NCBI GenBank assembly: GCA_964511425.1
Contig: CAZEFI010000004.1
Span: 37,669 to 101,668 of the forward strand
Origin: Bin55 sp964511425
GTDB taxonomy: Bacteria > Pseudomonadota > Gammaproteobacteria > Pseudomonadales > Azotimanducaceae
Direction of reading: 5' to 3'
DNA: 64,000 nt
Shown here: piece after piece, positions 34,908-45,111 of the stretch
How positions within the stretch are numbered: the stretch's first letter is position 1
How the letters are laid out: every line of letters begins with the position of its first letter
Position numbers and translations under genes: made by a program
Notes under the pieces: generated by a model
What the model was told of the DNA's origin: nothing
Database searches by the model: none
The model's input: only the letters and a program-made list of their open reading frames with translations

Positions 34908-36626
34908 ATGAATATTTCTAACACCGAAAACCATTTTTCCAGTAAGAAAATTATTCGATTCTGTTCGATTTTGTTTGTGCTGTTCTTCCACGTGTGTTGT
35001 CCTAGCGCAAATGAAGTGCAGGCCAAAAAAGGGGTTGTTTCAACCCGCTCCGAATTAGCATCAAAAGCGGGGACCGAAGCTATGAAACAAGGTGGAAATG
35101 CGATCGATGCGATCGTTGCATCAGCTTTCGCACTTGCAGTGACGTATCCCGCAGCAGGAAACTTAGGTGGTGGTGGTTTCCTCGTCTTCCGACAACATGA
35201 CGGAGCTACATGGGCATTAGATTTTCGAGAGATGGCACCCGCTGCCTCAACGCGGGACATGTTCTTAGATGAGAATGGAAATTATGACCCGAATGTCGCT
35301 CTACGAAGTCGAATGGCAAGTGGCGTACCAGGATCAGTAGCGGGTCTATTGGAGGCACACAGGCGATTCGGAAAACTCTCACGGCAGGAAGTGCTCGCCG
35401 AAGCTATTCGATTAGCAGAAGAAGGCTTCGAACTTCCTGCAGACATCGCGCGACAAATTGCCGGACGACAAAGTGTTTGGTTGCGCTCCGAGGGATCACG
35501 TAACAAGTTCTTAGATGAAGAAGGGGAAGTTCTTGAAGCTGGTGCTCGCTTTGTCCAAAGAGATTTAGCGAAAACCCTGCAACGCATTTCCAAAGAAGGC
35601 CGTAATGGGTTTTATCAAGGTCCGACCGCTGAATTGATCGTCGCAGAAATGGCTCGAGGCAATGGTTTAATTTCGCTCCAAGATCTCAAGGAATATGAAC
35701 CACGTTGGCGAGACCCCATCGTTGGAACCTATCGTGAGCATGACTTAATCTCCATGCCTCCACCTTCATCCGGCGGGGTTATCCTCCTACAGATGCTCAA
35801 CATGCTGGAGTCTTATGACTTGCGAGCGAGCGGGTTCGGAACCACGCCGACACTACATATCATGGCTGAAGTAGAACGCCGCGCATACGCAGATCGAGCA
35901 GAGTTTCTCGGTGACTCTGACTTTTTCCCTGTCCCAATAGCAACTTTGATTAGCAAGAAATATTCGATGTCCAGACTTGAGAACTTTGACAATGACCACG
36001 CCACACCTTCCGAGAAAATCACCGCGGGACAGATTCCATTAGAAAGTGAGGAAACGACGCACCTGTCCGCTATAGATTCCGAAGGCAACGCCGTAGCACT
36101 TACGACAACTCTCAACTCCGGTTATGGTAACGGGTACGTTGTCCAAGGGGCGGGTTTCTTATTAAATAACGAGATGGATGACTTTTCCGCGAAGCCTGGG
36201 GTTCCGAATCAATTTGGCTTAGTCGGCGGCGAAGCAAATGCGATCGAGCCGAACAAACGCATGCTAAGTTCGATGACGCCGACAATCCTCGTACATACCG
36301 ATGGCCGCATCCTAGTAACAGGATCCCCTGGCGGCTCTACGATCATCACCACAGTTCTTCAGATTATTGTGAATCTGGTCGACCATGAGATGTCTCTAAA
36401 CGAAGCAGTTAGTAGTCCAAGATTCCATCATCAATGGCTACCCGATCAAATTACCGTTGAACAAGATGGCTTCGACAAAGAGGTGCTTGATGAACTCACC
36501 AAGCTCGGGCATAAAATCGCGACACGCACCTCCATAGGTGATGCGAATTCTGCGTTAGCAACGAAAACAAACGTAATCGGCGTGTCTGATCCGAGAAACG
36601 AGGGAGCGGCAGTAGGTGTAGACTAG
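34908..36626 (+). CDS. ggt: Gamma-glutamyltranspeptidase / glutathione hydrolase
   Basis: This periplasmic Ntn-hydrolase cleaves the gamma-glutamyl bond of glutathione and related compounds. The 572-residue precursor has a signal peptide at about residues 15-42 (IIRFCSILFVLFFHVCC). The nucleophile after self-processing is the Thr of ETTHLSAID near residue 384. Further conserved blocks are GGNAIDAIVASAFALAVTYPAAGNLGGGGF near the N-terminus, and MLSSMTPTI and GSPGGSTIITTVLQ in the small subunit. The start is ATG. It follows the barrel gene by 52 bp and could be read through, but the function does not link to that operon. Confidence 0.94.
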   Translation: MNISNTENHFSSKKIIRFCSILFVLFFHVCCPSANEVQAKKGVVSTRSELASKAGTEAMKQGGNAIDAIVASAFALAVTYPAAGNLGGGGFLVFRQHDGATWALDFREMAPAASTRDMFLDENGNYDPNVALRSRMASGVPGSVAGLLEAHRRFGKLSRQEVLAEAIRLAEEGFELPADIARQIAGRQSVWLRSEGSRNKFLDEEGEVLEAGARFVQRDLAKTLQRISKEGRNGFYQGPTAELIVAEMARGNGLISLQDLKEYEPRWRDPIVGTYREHDLISMPPPSSGGVILLQMLNMLESYDLRASGFGTTPTLHIMAEVERRAYADRAEFLGDSDFFPVPIATLISKKYSMSRLENFDNDHATPSEKITAGQIPLESEETTHLSAIDSEGNAVALTTTLNSGYGNGYVVQGAGFLLNNEMDDFSAKPGVPNQFGLVGGEANAIEPNKRMLSSMTPTILVHTDGRILVTGSPGGSTIITTVLQIIVNLVDHEMSLNEAVSSPRFHHQWLPDQITVEQDGFDKEVLDELTKLGHKIATRTSIGDANSALATKTNVIGVSDPRNEGAAVGVD

Positions 36627-36772
36627 ACACCAGTTGTAGCTCAACAATTCAATCGTCAAGCTTATGTGGACGGGTGTAAATTAGAGAGAGAATCCTCCGT
36701 TTTCATAGAATATTCGTCCGCACTTCATGCTAAATATTGCACGCTCTTCACGCTTTTTAAAGTATCAGCACT

Positions 36773-39451
36773 GTGGATAACAACAGTTTTAAAAGCCAGA
36801 GTAAACTTCGCGTACACCACGAAGAGTACATCTACTACGACCTCAACCGCGCAAGCGAGCACGGTGCTGGAGATGTTTCACGACTTCCGGTTTCGCTGAA
36901 AGTACTATTAGAAAATCTTCTCCGTTATGAGGACGGCACGACCGTCTCAGCCGAAGATATCCAGCACGTCGCGAATTGGAATAAAAAACATCCACAAGAT
37001 CAAGAAATAGCGTACCGTCCTGCCCGGGTTCTCATGCAAGATTTCACTGGAGTACCCGCAGTAGCAGATTTGGCTTCGATGCGAGATGCGGTCGTCCGCG
37101 CAGGCAAGGATCCACAAATCATCAATCCACTTACACCGGTCGACCTAGTTATCGATCATTCCGTGATGGTGGATCATTTTGGTTCGAATGATGCATTCGA
37201 TGCGAATGTCGCACTCGAGATTGCGAGGAACTCGGAACGGTATCGATTTTTGAAATGGGGACAAAACGCGTTTTCCAACTTTAGAGTCGTTCCTCCTGGA
37301 ACCGGAATCTGTCATCAAGTCAATCTTGAGTACCTAGCTCGCGTGGTATGGACACATGGGGCATCAACGGGAATGTATGCGTATCCCGATACGGTAGTTG
37401 GGACTGATAGCCATACCACGATGATCAATGCACTGGGAGTCCTAGGATGGGGTGTCGGGGGTATCGAAGCAGAAGCTGCGATGTTAGGCCAACCGATCTC
37501 CATGCTAATCCCACGAGTGATTGGTGTGCATCTGACCGGCACGCTACGTGATGGTGTAACGGCGACCGACCTTGTGTTAGTAATAGTAGAACGACTACGG
37601 AAACACGGTGTGGTCGGTTGCTTTGTTGAGTTTTATGGTTCGGGTTTAGAAAGCTTGTCGTTAGCTGACCGTGCAACCATTGCTAATATGGCTCCCGAAT
37701 ATGGCGCAACATGTGGAATCTTTCCCATCGACGCGGAAACTCTAGCCTATCTGCGGCTGAGTTCTCGGTCAGAGAGTAACGTAGCACTCGTGGAAGCGTA
37801 TGCAAAACAACAAGGAATGTGGCGTGACGATGAAGCACCTCCGCACTTTTCAGACGTGATCGAACTCGACATTACGAAGATCGAACCATCCGTTGCCGGA
37901 CCAAAACGACCTCAAGATCGAGTCCCTCTTGATCGTATACGCTCCGCATTTACGCTAGCTGCAGCCCAGTACGGCGTCGGAGAACAAGATCTTGATCAAA
38001 GCACCGCTATTACGGGTGAAGACTACTCACTTACTCACGGCGATGTAGTAATTGCGGCTATTACTTCTTGTACAAATACGTCCAACCCTGCGGTCATGCT
38101 CGCAGCAGGATTGATCGCAAAGAAAGCATTAGAACTCGGACTCTCGGTAAAGCCTTGGGTTAAGACTTCACTCGCACCCGGATCAAAAGTAGTATCGGAA
38201 TACCTAGAACATACCAACTTACAACAAGCCCTCAATCAAATCGGATTCAACTTAGTGGGGTACGGATGCACTACGTGCATTGGTAATTCTGGTCCACTTC
38301 CCGAGTCGATTTCCACCGCCGTTTCAAAAGGGGATCTCGTTGTCGCCGCCGTCCTCTCGGGTAACAGAAACTTTGAGGGTAGAATTCATCAGGAAGTCAA
38401 GACTAACTGGCTAGCATCACCTCCGTTAGTCGTGGCTTTCGCTCTTGCCGGAACAACAAAGATCAACTTTAGTACGATGCCCATCGGACAGGATGATTCT
38501 GGCAAAGATGTTTATCTACGGGATCTCTGGCCCACACCAACGGAGTTGCAGGTTCAGCTGCAGAAAGTGTCTGCTGAGATGTTCGCGCGGCAGTATGCCG
38601 ATGTATTCACCGGTCCCCCGGAATGGCGGTCCATGAAAGCTGCTAGTACTGCCACCTACGATTGGGAAGATTCCACATACGTGAAACAGCCGCCGTTCTT
38701 TTCATCCAACCAAAGTTCGGAATACACAGTCGAATTTGATAACGCAAACATTCTCGCCGTACTGGGTGATTCGATCACAACCGATCACATCTCACCTGCT
38801 GGTGCTATTCAAGCTACAAGTCCCGCTGGAGAGTATCTGCAACAGCACGATGTTGCAGTCCAGGACTTCAATTCCTATGGTTCGAGAAGAGGCAATCACG
38901 AAGTCATGATGCGCGGGACGTTTGCAAACATAAGAATTCGCAATGAAATGGCCCCAGGGACCGAAGGTGGTTATACCTTGCATATCCCATCGGCCGAACA
39001 AGTGTCAATATATGAAGCGTCTCAAAGATATGCGAAGTCCAACACACCGCTAGTGGTCGTTGCAGGAAAAGAATACGGTACCGGATCGAGCCGAGACTGG
39101 GCTGCAAAAGGTACGAAACTAATTGGTATTGTCGCTGTCATAGCAGAGTCGTTTGAGCGTATCCATCGATCAAATTTGGTTGGTATGGGCGTACTACCGT
39201 TGGAATTTCCGAAAGGTGTTTCCAGAAAAACGTTAAATCTCACCGGCAGAGAGCAGCTGAGTCTTCGGTTTCCGAAGGGAACAGACACTCTGAAACCTAA
39301 GCAAGAGCTGTACTTGACCATCTCGTATGCAGATGGAAGTAAAGAGACGGTCGGTATTTGCGCCCGTATTGACACACCTAATGAAATTGAGTACTTTCGT
39401 GCGGGCGGGATTCTGCAGTACGTACTTAACAACCTGCTTCGCGATAATTAA
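36773..39451 (+). CDS. acnA: Aconitate hydratase A
   Basis: AcnA isomerises citrate to isocitrate in the TCA cycle through a [4Fe-4S] cluster. The protein has 892 residues, the family length. Cluster ligands are the Cys in TSCTNTSNP and the pair in GYGCTTCIGNSG. Other markers are VGTDSHTTMINALGVLGWGVGGIEAEAAMLGQP, DSITTDHISPAGAI and EYGTGSSRDWAAKG of the swivelling domain. Like E. coli AcnA it belongs to the IRP/cytosolic aconitase branch. The start is GTG. thrS follows after 30 bp. Confidence 0.97.
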   Translation: MDNNSFKSQSKLRVHHEEYIYYDLNRASEHGAGDVSRLPVSLKVLLENLLRYEDGTTVSAEDIQHVANWNKKHPQDQEIAYRPARVLMQDFTGVPAVADLASMRDAVVRAGKDPQIINPLTPVDLVIDHSVMVDHFGSNDAFDANVALEIARNSERYRFLKWGQNAFSNFRVVPPGTGICHQVNLEYLARVVWTHGASTGMYAYPDTVVGTDSHTTMINALGVLGWGVGGIEAEAAMLGQPISMLIPRVIGVHLTGTLRDGVTATDLVLVIVERLRKHGVVGCFVEFYGSGLESLSLADRATIANMAPEYGATCGIFPIDAETLAYLRLSSRSESNVALVEAYAKQQGMWRDDEAPPHFSDVIELDITKIEPSVAGPKRPQDRVPLDRIRSAFTLAAAQYGVGEQDLDQSTAITGEDYSLTHGDVVIAAITSCTNTSNPAVMLAAGLIAKKALELGLSVKPWVKTSLAPGSKVVSEYLEHTNLQQALNQIGFNLVGYGCTTCIGNSGPLPESISTAVSKGDLVVAAVLSGNRNFEGRIHQEVKTNWLASPPLVVAFALAGTTKINFSTMPIGQDDSGKDVYLRDLWPTPTELQVQLQKVSAEMFARQYADVFTGPPEWRSMKAASTATYDWEDSTYVKQPPFFSSNQSSEYTVEFDNANILAVLGDSITTDHISPAGAIQATSPAGEYLQQHDVAVQDFNSYGSRRGNHEVMMRGTFANIRIRNEMAPGTEGGYTLHIPSAEQVSIYEASQRYAKSNTPLVVVAGKEYGTGSSRDWAAKGTKLIGIVAVIAESFERIHRSNLVGMGVLPLEFPKGVSRKTLNLTGREQLSLRFPKGTDTLKPKQELYLTISYADGSKETVGICARIDTPNEIEYFRAGGILQYVLNNLLRDN

Positions 39452-39481
39452 GCAAGCTTTAACCTAATAGAGTTTCATCGC

Positions 39482-41326
39482 GTGTCCTACGAACATCAAG
39501 GTGAGTTTCAATCCGACGACGAACAACTTTATCGAGTTCGTCATAGCCTAGCACATGTGCTCGCGCAAGCGGTACTTCAACTACGACCAGGTTCTACACT
39601 TGGATTCGGACCGCCGATAAAAGATGGTTTTTACTACGACTTCGCGCTCAGTGAGCCAGTTACCGATGCTGACTTTCCAGAGATCGAACGGATCATGAAA
39701 AAAATCCTTAAAAGCGGACAACGTTTTTATCTAGAGGATCTCCCCAAGGACGATGCGTTTGCCCGGTTGGCCGAGATGGGCGAGCCGTATAAACAGGAAT
39801 ATGCTCAAGAACTTTGTGATAAACATGACTTAGATTCACTGTCGTTTTATCGAAACGGTTCATTTGTCGACATGTGTGAAGGTCCTCATGTCGACACCAC
39901 CAAAGAAATACCTCGAGATTCATTCAAGTTGAGAAGTGTCGCCGGAGCGTATTGGCGCGGCGATTCAGACAACAAGATGCTTACTCGAATTTATGCGTGG
40001 GCGTTTCTTAGTAAAGAAGAGTTAGACAGCCATGTTCAAGCATACGAACTTGCCCAAGAACGAGACCACAAAAAACTAGGTAAACAACTAGGTATATATG
40101 CAATAGATAACGACATTGGTCGCGGACTACCCTTGTGGCTTCCGAACGGGACAATTATTCGTGATGAACTTGAAAAACTAGCATTCGAGCTTGAATTTCA
40201 AGCCGGGTACCGACGTGTATCGACCCCACACATTGCGAAACAAGAACTGTTTTTTCGGTCGGGGCACCTTCCCTACTATGCCGAAGACATGTACCCGCCC
40301 ATGGAACTTGTAGAACAGACCGATCATGGGGAGAACATTAAGGAAGCATACGTACTCAAGCCGATGAACTGTCCCCACCATCACAAAATTTTCGATGCCG
40401 AGCCACGTAGTTACCGTGATTTACCACTACGCTTAGCCGAATACGGCCATGTCTATCGGCTAGAAGAATCTGGCGCGGTTGGCGGCCTAGTCCGAGTGCG
40501 AGGTATGTGCATGAACGACGCACACATTTATTGCTCTGAAGAGCAGATTAAAAATGAGTTTCGAAACGTAATGGAACTTTATGCGGAAGCCTACCGTATC
40601 CTTGGCTTGGAGTCCTACTACCTACGTCTATCGAAGTCGAATCCGGAGGATCCTAAACGAAAACAAAAGTATGTCGACAATCCTGTTGCTTGGACGAAGT
40701 CAGAAGCAATCATCGAAGATTTGTTGAATGAAATGGATGTGGATTTCGTGATCGGCATTGGCGAAGCCGCGTTTTACGGTCCAAAAATCGATGTCCAATT
40801 TCCAACAGTGACTGGGCGAGACGAGTCTGTAAGTACTGTTCAACTCGACTTCGCAGTACCGGCACGACTGGGCCTATCCTACGTCGGTAGCGACGGGCTT
40901 GACCACATTCCCTATTGCATACATAGAGCACCTCTGTCCACCCATGAACGGATTGTCGCGTATCTTATTGAACACTACGGCGGTGCTTTCCCAACTTGGC
41001 TGTCTCCCGTTCAGGTAAAGGTAGTCACCGTGTCTGATCAATTCCATGATTACGGTCGCAAAATCGTCTCGGCTTTACGTGCTCGGTTCATTCGTGCGGA
41101 GCTCGCAGAGGAATCCGATACGGTATCGAAGAAAATCAGAGCAGCAACCGTTAATAAGATTCCAAACATCCTCATCGTCGGAAGTCAAGAAGAACAAGAC
41201 CAAACGGTGACCCTTCGGCGCTATGGAATACGCGAACAGATGACGCTCCCACTTCGCCAGTTTCAAGAGTCATTACATCAAACGATTCAAAGACGTGCAC
41301 CACATTTCGAGGTGATTGAAAGCTAG
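39482..41326 (+). CDS. thrS: Threonyl-tRNA synthetase lacking the TGS domain
   Basis: This class II synthetase charges tRNA-Thr. The 614-residue protein begins almost at once with the editing domain (RHSLAHVLAQAVLQL, with the HxxxH site) and so lacks the roughly 60-residue N-terminal TGS domain of E. coli ThrRS. The catalytic core has the zinc-binding Cys in LKPMNCPHHHKIF (not MNCPGH), motif 2 as RVRGMCMNDAHIYC (not RGFTQDDAHIFC), and CIHRAPLSTHER in motif 3. The anticodon domain is C-terminal from about residue 505. These variants differ from the usual gammaproteobacterial enzyme and point to a distinct ThrRS lineage. The start is GTG. No infC-rpmI-rplT follows. Confidence 0.95.
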   Translation: MSYEHQGEFQSDDEQLYRVRHSLAHVLAQAVLQLRPGSTLGFGPPIKDGFYYDFALSEPVTDADFPEIERIMKKILKSGQRFYLEDLPKDDAFARLAEMGEPYKQEYAQELCDKHDLDSLSFYRNGSFVDMCEGPHVDTTKEIPRDSFKLRSVAGAYWRGDSDNKMLTRIYAWAFLSKEELDSHVQAYELAQERDHKKLGKQLGIYAIDNDIGRGLPLWLPNGTIIRDELEKLAFELEFQAGYRRVSTPHIAKQELFFRSGHLPYYAEDMYPPMELVEQTDHGENIKEAYVLKPMNCPHHHKIFDAEPRSYRDLPLRLAEYGHVYRLEESGAVGGLVRVRGMCMNDAHIYCSEEQIKNEFRNVMELYAEAYRILGLESYYLRLSKSNPEDPKRKQKYVDNPVAWTKSEAIIEDLLNEMDVDFVIGIGEAAFYGPKIDVQFPTVTGRDESVSTVQLDFAVPARLGLSYVGSDGLDHIPYCIHRAPLSTHERIVAYLIEHYGGAFPTWLSPVQVKVVTVSDQFHDYGRKIVSALRARFIRAELAEESDTVSKKIRAATVNKIPNILIVGSQEEQDQTVTLRRYGIREQMTLPLRQFQESLHQTIQRRAPHFEVIES

Positions 41327-41515
41327 TAAGCAACTACCGTAGTTCTCGTACCCAAAGGTGACGTATGAGTTCTTGTCAAGCTAATGGGAGTAAACGCAAA
41401 AAACACTCGAGACCAGCACTTCCTTAGGTTCTTTACCACTAGTCTAGGAGCGAGTAAGTCGAGCAAAGAAACTTGCTAAAATAAGATTTCCACAACAAAC
41501 GTGAGCACTTAAACT

Positions 41516-44500
41516 ATGTTGAATCTCATCGCTGATATAGGTCGAGGTTGTCAACATTCGATCTATTTGATCCTAGTTGGCGGGAGTCTTGTTATCGGAG
41601 CACCAATCACCGCGCAGACCTCCGACACAGAAGAATTAGAAGAAGTAGTAGTAGTCGGGTCGGCGATTCGAGGTACTCCCATTGACGCTTCCAACGCCGT
41701 TACAGTAATTGACCGCATCACTTTAGAAAATCAAGGTTCTCCCCTTGTCGTGGACCTAATGAAAAATCTAAGTGCCAGCAACGGTGTAACGGGTGAGAGA
41801 TCGGGGTGGTACAACTCAAGCTTACCCGGCGCGGTTCCAGAGTCAGTTTCAAACGTAAACCTTCGAGGTCTCGGTGCTTCTCGAACTCTCGTTCTGTTCA
41901 ATGGAAAACGCCAAACGTACCTGCCGGCACGACTCGTTGGTGGGCGTTTTGTGGACCTAAGTGTGCTTCCGAGCGTCGCAATTCAACGCGTCGAAATTCT
42001 TAAAGAAGGTGCTAGTGCGATTTATGGATCAGATGCCATCGGGGGAATCGCAAATTTGGTTACTCGGAAATATTTCAGAGGACTAGAAACGTCAATCTCC
42101 TTGGATAGTTTCGACAGCGCACACGATGTAACTTTGAACGCAATTTACGGGAACACGATAGGAGACTTGGGAACCTTTACCATCTCGTTCGAACACGAAC
42201 GACGTGCCGAATTGGAGGCAGAGGATAGAGACTGGGCGTTACGCCCACTAGTTGACCCATGGCGCGCAGCTTGGTCGAGTGTCGGAAGTCCAGGGTACTT
42301 CTGGTTTCCTACGGGAATTGATACTGCAACCACACCACGTGCAGATGTGATTACAGCTCTTAGAGAAGCGCAGTGGAGTGGTAAAACAGATCCCTACTGC
42401 AACGAACTTAACGGGTATCCAGAGCATCCGGCAGTCGATCCTTACTATTGCATTTTCAATTATCAACCATTCGATAATTTAATTGAAGAAATTCAGTTTA
42501 CCAAAGTCTTCGTGGAAATGAATGGAGATGTCAATGAAAATGCCAACTATCATTTGGAAGCTCTTTGGGCACAGTCCGTAATGCCACAATGGCAGACTCA
42601 ACCGTCCCATCCTCCATTCCCACTACTCCATCGTGGAGTGCTAGAAATCTCTCCCGATCACCCCAATCGCGTAGCTTTCTGTGCCGATGAAGATTACAGT
42701 GCTGAATTTCGACAAGAATGTCAAAGCGACGATAACTGGTACTATCGGGGGCGACCGTTTGGAAATGGATATGAACCGAGATTCGCTGAAAGAAAGTCGA
42801 TGACATGGCGATTTGCAGGTGCTATAGAAGGTGTCTTTACGGGGCTTGCGGATAAAACTACTTTCTATGAGTTGTCCTTTGCTCTGTCAGGGGCACAGAG
42901 TAATGTACCTATTCCCGCTATTCTTACCGAACGATTGTTCTTAGCTTTTCGTGGTTATGGCGGTCCGAACTGTGGTGTCGGTGTTGTCGCTGACTCCACG
43001 TTAGGACCTGGGATGAGGGTTGCTGCTACGGACAAGAATCCGGGCACCGACGGTTGTCTCTACGTAAACCCATTCAGTAGTGCTATGCCTCACTCTGCCT
43101 TGCCTGGAGCTGACTATTACGATGACTTAAACCCGGTTTATGATCCCGCGCAAGCCAACTCTCCGGAACTCATCGATTGGATGAACAGTGTTTCAGACAT
43201 TGACAGTAGTACTTCGCTTTTGGTGTTAGAGGCTACGCTCAGTGGTGATTTGATTTCCGATACACTTAGTTATGCGACGGGATATCAGTTCCGAGCATTT
43301 ACCGCTGAAGGCGCACCCAACGAACACGGCAATTTGGCTTTAAATCCATGTCCAGTGTTAAACGACCAAAATTGTCTAACGGGCAATTTTGGTGCATTCA
43401 CTTTTATAAATGCGTACAACCCATACGACAGTGAGCAACAAGTGCATCGTATATTTGGGGAGCTCCTGTACATTATGAGCGACCAATTAGATGTACAAGT
43501 TGCACTAAACTTCGAGCAATATGCAGAAGCTAGTAGTCTGGATCCAAAGATTGCCCTACGTTGGAAAGTGAGTGACCAGTTAACTTTTCGTACGTCCTTA
43601 CAAACGACTTTTCGTACTCCCTCCGTTGACGATTTACTGGAAGGTGTGCCGCTAACAGTCACGCAATTAATCAGCCAAGTAGGGGCATGGATACCAGTTG
43701 ATCTTTACGGTGATGAATCGCTGGATCCCGAACGCGCGAACACATTCAACATAGGACTCATAACGACCCTACGAGATGGTATCGATTTAACTCTCGATTA
43801 TTGGTCATATGACTTCCAAGATGTGATTGGTAGTATTCCCCACGACTCTGTAGACGAGCTCTATGCAGACCCTACCACGAGGAGTCATGTTCAGCAATTT
43901 ATTTACTGTGCGAGTGGTCGATCGGATACGTTGAGTGATCCTTGCGATGCTCGGTCCATCACTAGAGTTGAAGTACCGCTTGTCAATTGGCCCGGAGTCG
44001 AAACTTCTGGTATTGATTGGCATATCAACGCCGCGGTGCCATCTCCGGTCGGGCTCGTGCAAGCCGGGTTTAATGGTACCTACACATTGAATTATGACCT
44101 GAAAGCTCTTCAATTAGCCGGAGAAATCATAAGCGACAGTGTTGATGCAGCCGGTAAGTTGAATTTCGGTAATCCGTTGTTGGTACCCATACCACAGTGG
44201 AAATCCCAAGTTTTTCTCTCGTACTCTTGGGACAATAAAAGTATTACGACGTACCTCAATCACATTGCTGCTTATTCGGACGATGCTTCACACGACGGTT
44301 ATGGTGGAGTACCCGTAAGCAGTTTCGACATTGATGGCTTTACTACTCTAGATTTCACCGCGCAATGGCTACTTAATAAACTGGGAGTAAATGTCGTGTT
44401 TTCGATCCTAAACTTAACTGACGTGGATCCACCATTCGCTAACGTCGAATTCGCATATGACGGAATGACACATAATCCGAAAGGACGCCGAGTCAAGATT

Positions 44501-44521
44501 TCACTGAACTATCGACATTGA
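41516..44521 (+). CDS. TonB-dependent outer-membrane receptor
   Basis: This 1001-residue outer-membrane barrel imports a ligand using TonB energy. After an N-terminal signal (to about residue 38), the acidic EELEEVVVVGS looks like a TonB box. The plug domain (about 50-190) has VNLRGLGASRTLVLFNGKRQ and VEILKEGASAIYGSDAIGGIANLVTRK. The barrel follows and ends in GRRVKISLNYRH, a typical aromatic-rich C-terminal strand. It belongs to the large-receptor class common in marine Gammaproteobacteria for oligosaccharides or other complex ligands; the ligand is not readable. An ATG start has a weak GAG ribosome site. No partner hydrolase or regulator sits beside it. Confidence 0.95.
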   Translation: MLNLIADIGRGCQHSIYLILVGGSLVIGAPITAQTSDTEELEEVVVVGSAIRGTPIDASNAVTVIDRITLENQGSPLVVDLMKNLSASNGVTGERSGWYNSSLPGAVPESVSNVNLRGLGASRTLVLFNGKRQTYLPARLVGGRFVDLSVLPSVAIQRVEILKEGASAIYGSDAIGGIANLVTRKYFRGLETSISLDSFDSAHDVTLNAIYGNTIGDLGTFTISFEHERRAELEAEDRDWALRPLVDPWRAAWSSVGSPGYFWFPTGIDTATTPRADVITALREAQWSGKTDPYCNELNGYPEHPAVDPYYCIFNYQPFDNLIEEIQFTKVFVEMNGDVNENANYHLEALWAQSVMPQWQTQPSHPPFPLLHRGVLEISPDHPNRVAFCADEDYSAEFRQECQSDDNWYYRGRPFGNGYEPRFAERKSMTWRFAGAIEGVFTGLADKTTFYELSFALSGAQSNVPIPAILTERLFLAFRGYGGPNCGVGVVADSTLGPGMRVAATDKNPGTDGCLYVNPFSSAMPHSALPGADYYDDLNPVYDPAQANSPELIDWMNSVSDIDSSTSLLVLEATLSGDLISDTLSYATGYQFRAFTAEGAPNEHGNLALNPCPVLNDQNCLTGNFGAFTFINAYNPYDSEQQVHRIFGELLYIMSDQLDVQVALNFEQYAEASSLDPKIALRWKVSDQLTFRTSLQTTFRTPSVDDLLEGVPLTVTQLISQVGAWIPVDLYGDESLDPERANTFNIGLITTLRDGIDLTLDYWSYDFQDVIGSIPHDSVDELYADPTTRSHVQQFIYCASGRSDTLSDPCDARSITRVEVPLVNWPGVETSGIDWHINAAVPSPVGLVQAGFNGTYTLNYDLKALQLAGEIISDSVDAAGKLNFGNPLLVPIPQWKSQVFLSYSWDNKSITTYLNHIAAYSDDASHDGYGGVPVSSFDIDGFTTLDFTAQWLLNKLGVNVVFSILNLTDVDPPFANVEFAYDGMTHNPKGRRVKISLNYRH

Positions 44522-45111
44522 CAGTGTCAATCGCAACTCTTCTATTGTCGCTATAAATAGGGGTTGATTCCTTGTGGTGAACAACTGAAGCTCTCGCTGT
44601 CCTGTTCATCGAATCAAAAAGGCGAATCGGTAAATTCAACGGTGTAATTAGCTCTGGCTAAACGGGCTTTGGTATGAAGTACGCTGGTGCATTCAGATTA
44701 TGAAGGTCTGTTCACCGTCAATGACGCTCGTTGTAGCTTTTTATGACGCAGGATAACGACCTAAGGTACGAACCTGGGGACAACACCTCTGCTAAACGTT
44801 TACTAAACATTGAAGTGAAAATCCGTACATCGCTAACTGGTTGACACACGTTAGCAAACAACCGAAAAGTTCAGTTAGTAGGTCGCTAAACGTCTACAAT
44901 CCCTGACGATGAATGTCCAAGTAACATCAATCACCCGGTACGAACGATCGCCGAGTGCCGTGCAGAGACAATAGTAAAGTGTGTTAGGCTGCAAGTGATA
45001 AAAGAAACTCCCGTAAGGCGTGCTCAGCTCCAAGTGGTGTAGTGTTAGTTGGGGTGCGAAGAAACCGCTCGAAGATTCATTTAGGAAATACGATGTCGTT
45101 ATGAGGTTGAT
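44522..45111. other. Long gene-free stretch after the TonB receptor
   Basis: These 590 bp carry no ORF with a ribosome site. I looked for tRNA, tmRNA and RNase P patterns and found none. A 13-nt palindrome, TTGACA-G-TGTCAA, overlaps the receptor stop codon (44518-44530). An isolated TACAAT and TTGACA occur near 44840-44900 but not at promoter spacing. It may hold the nitroreductase promoter or an unrecognised small RNA. Confidence 0.45.

Noticed and set aside
44518..44530. TTGACA-G-TGTCAA palindrome at the TonB-receptor stop
   Set aside because: It is short, overlaps a coding end and has no T-run. A 13-nt palindrome is expected by chance in 64 kb.
44522..45111. Possible structured RNA or tRNA in the 590-bp gap
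   Set aside because: I found no GGTTCGAAT-type T-arm, no tmRNA or RNase P core and no clear hairpin-terminator.
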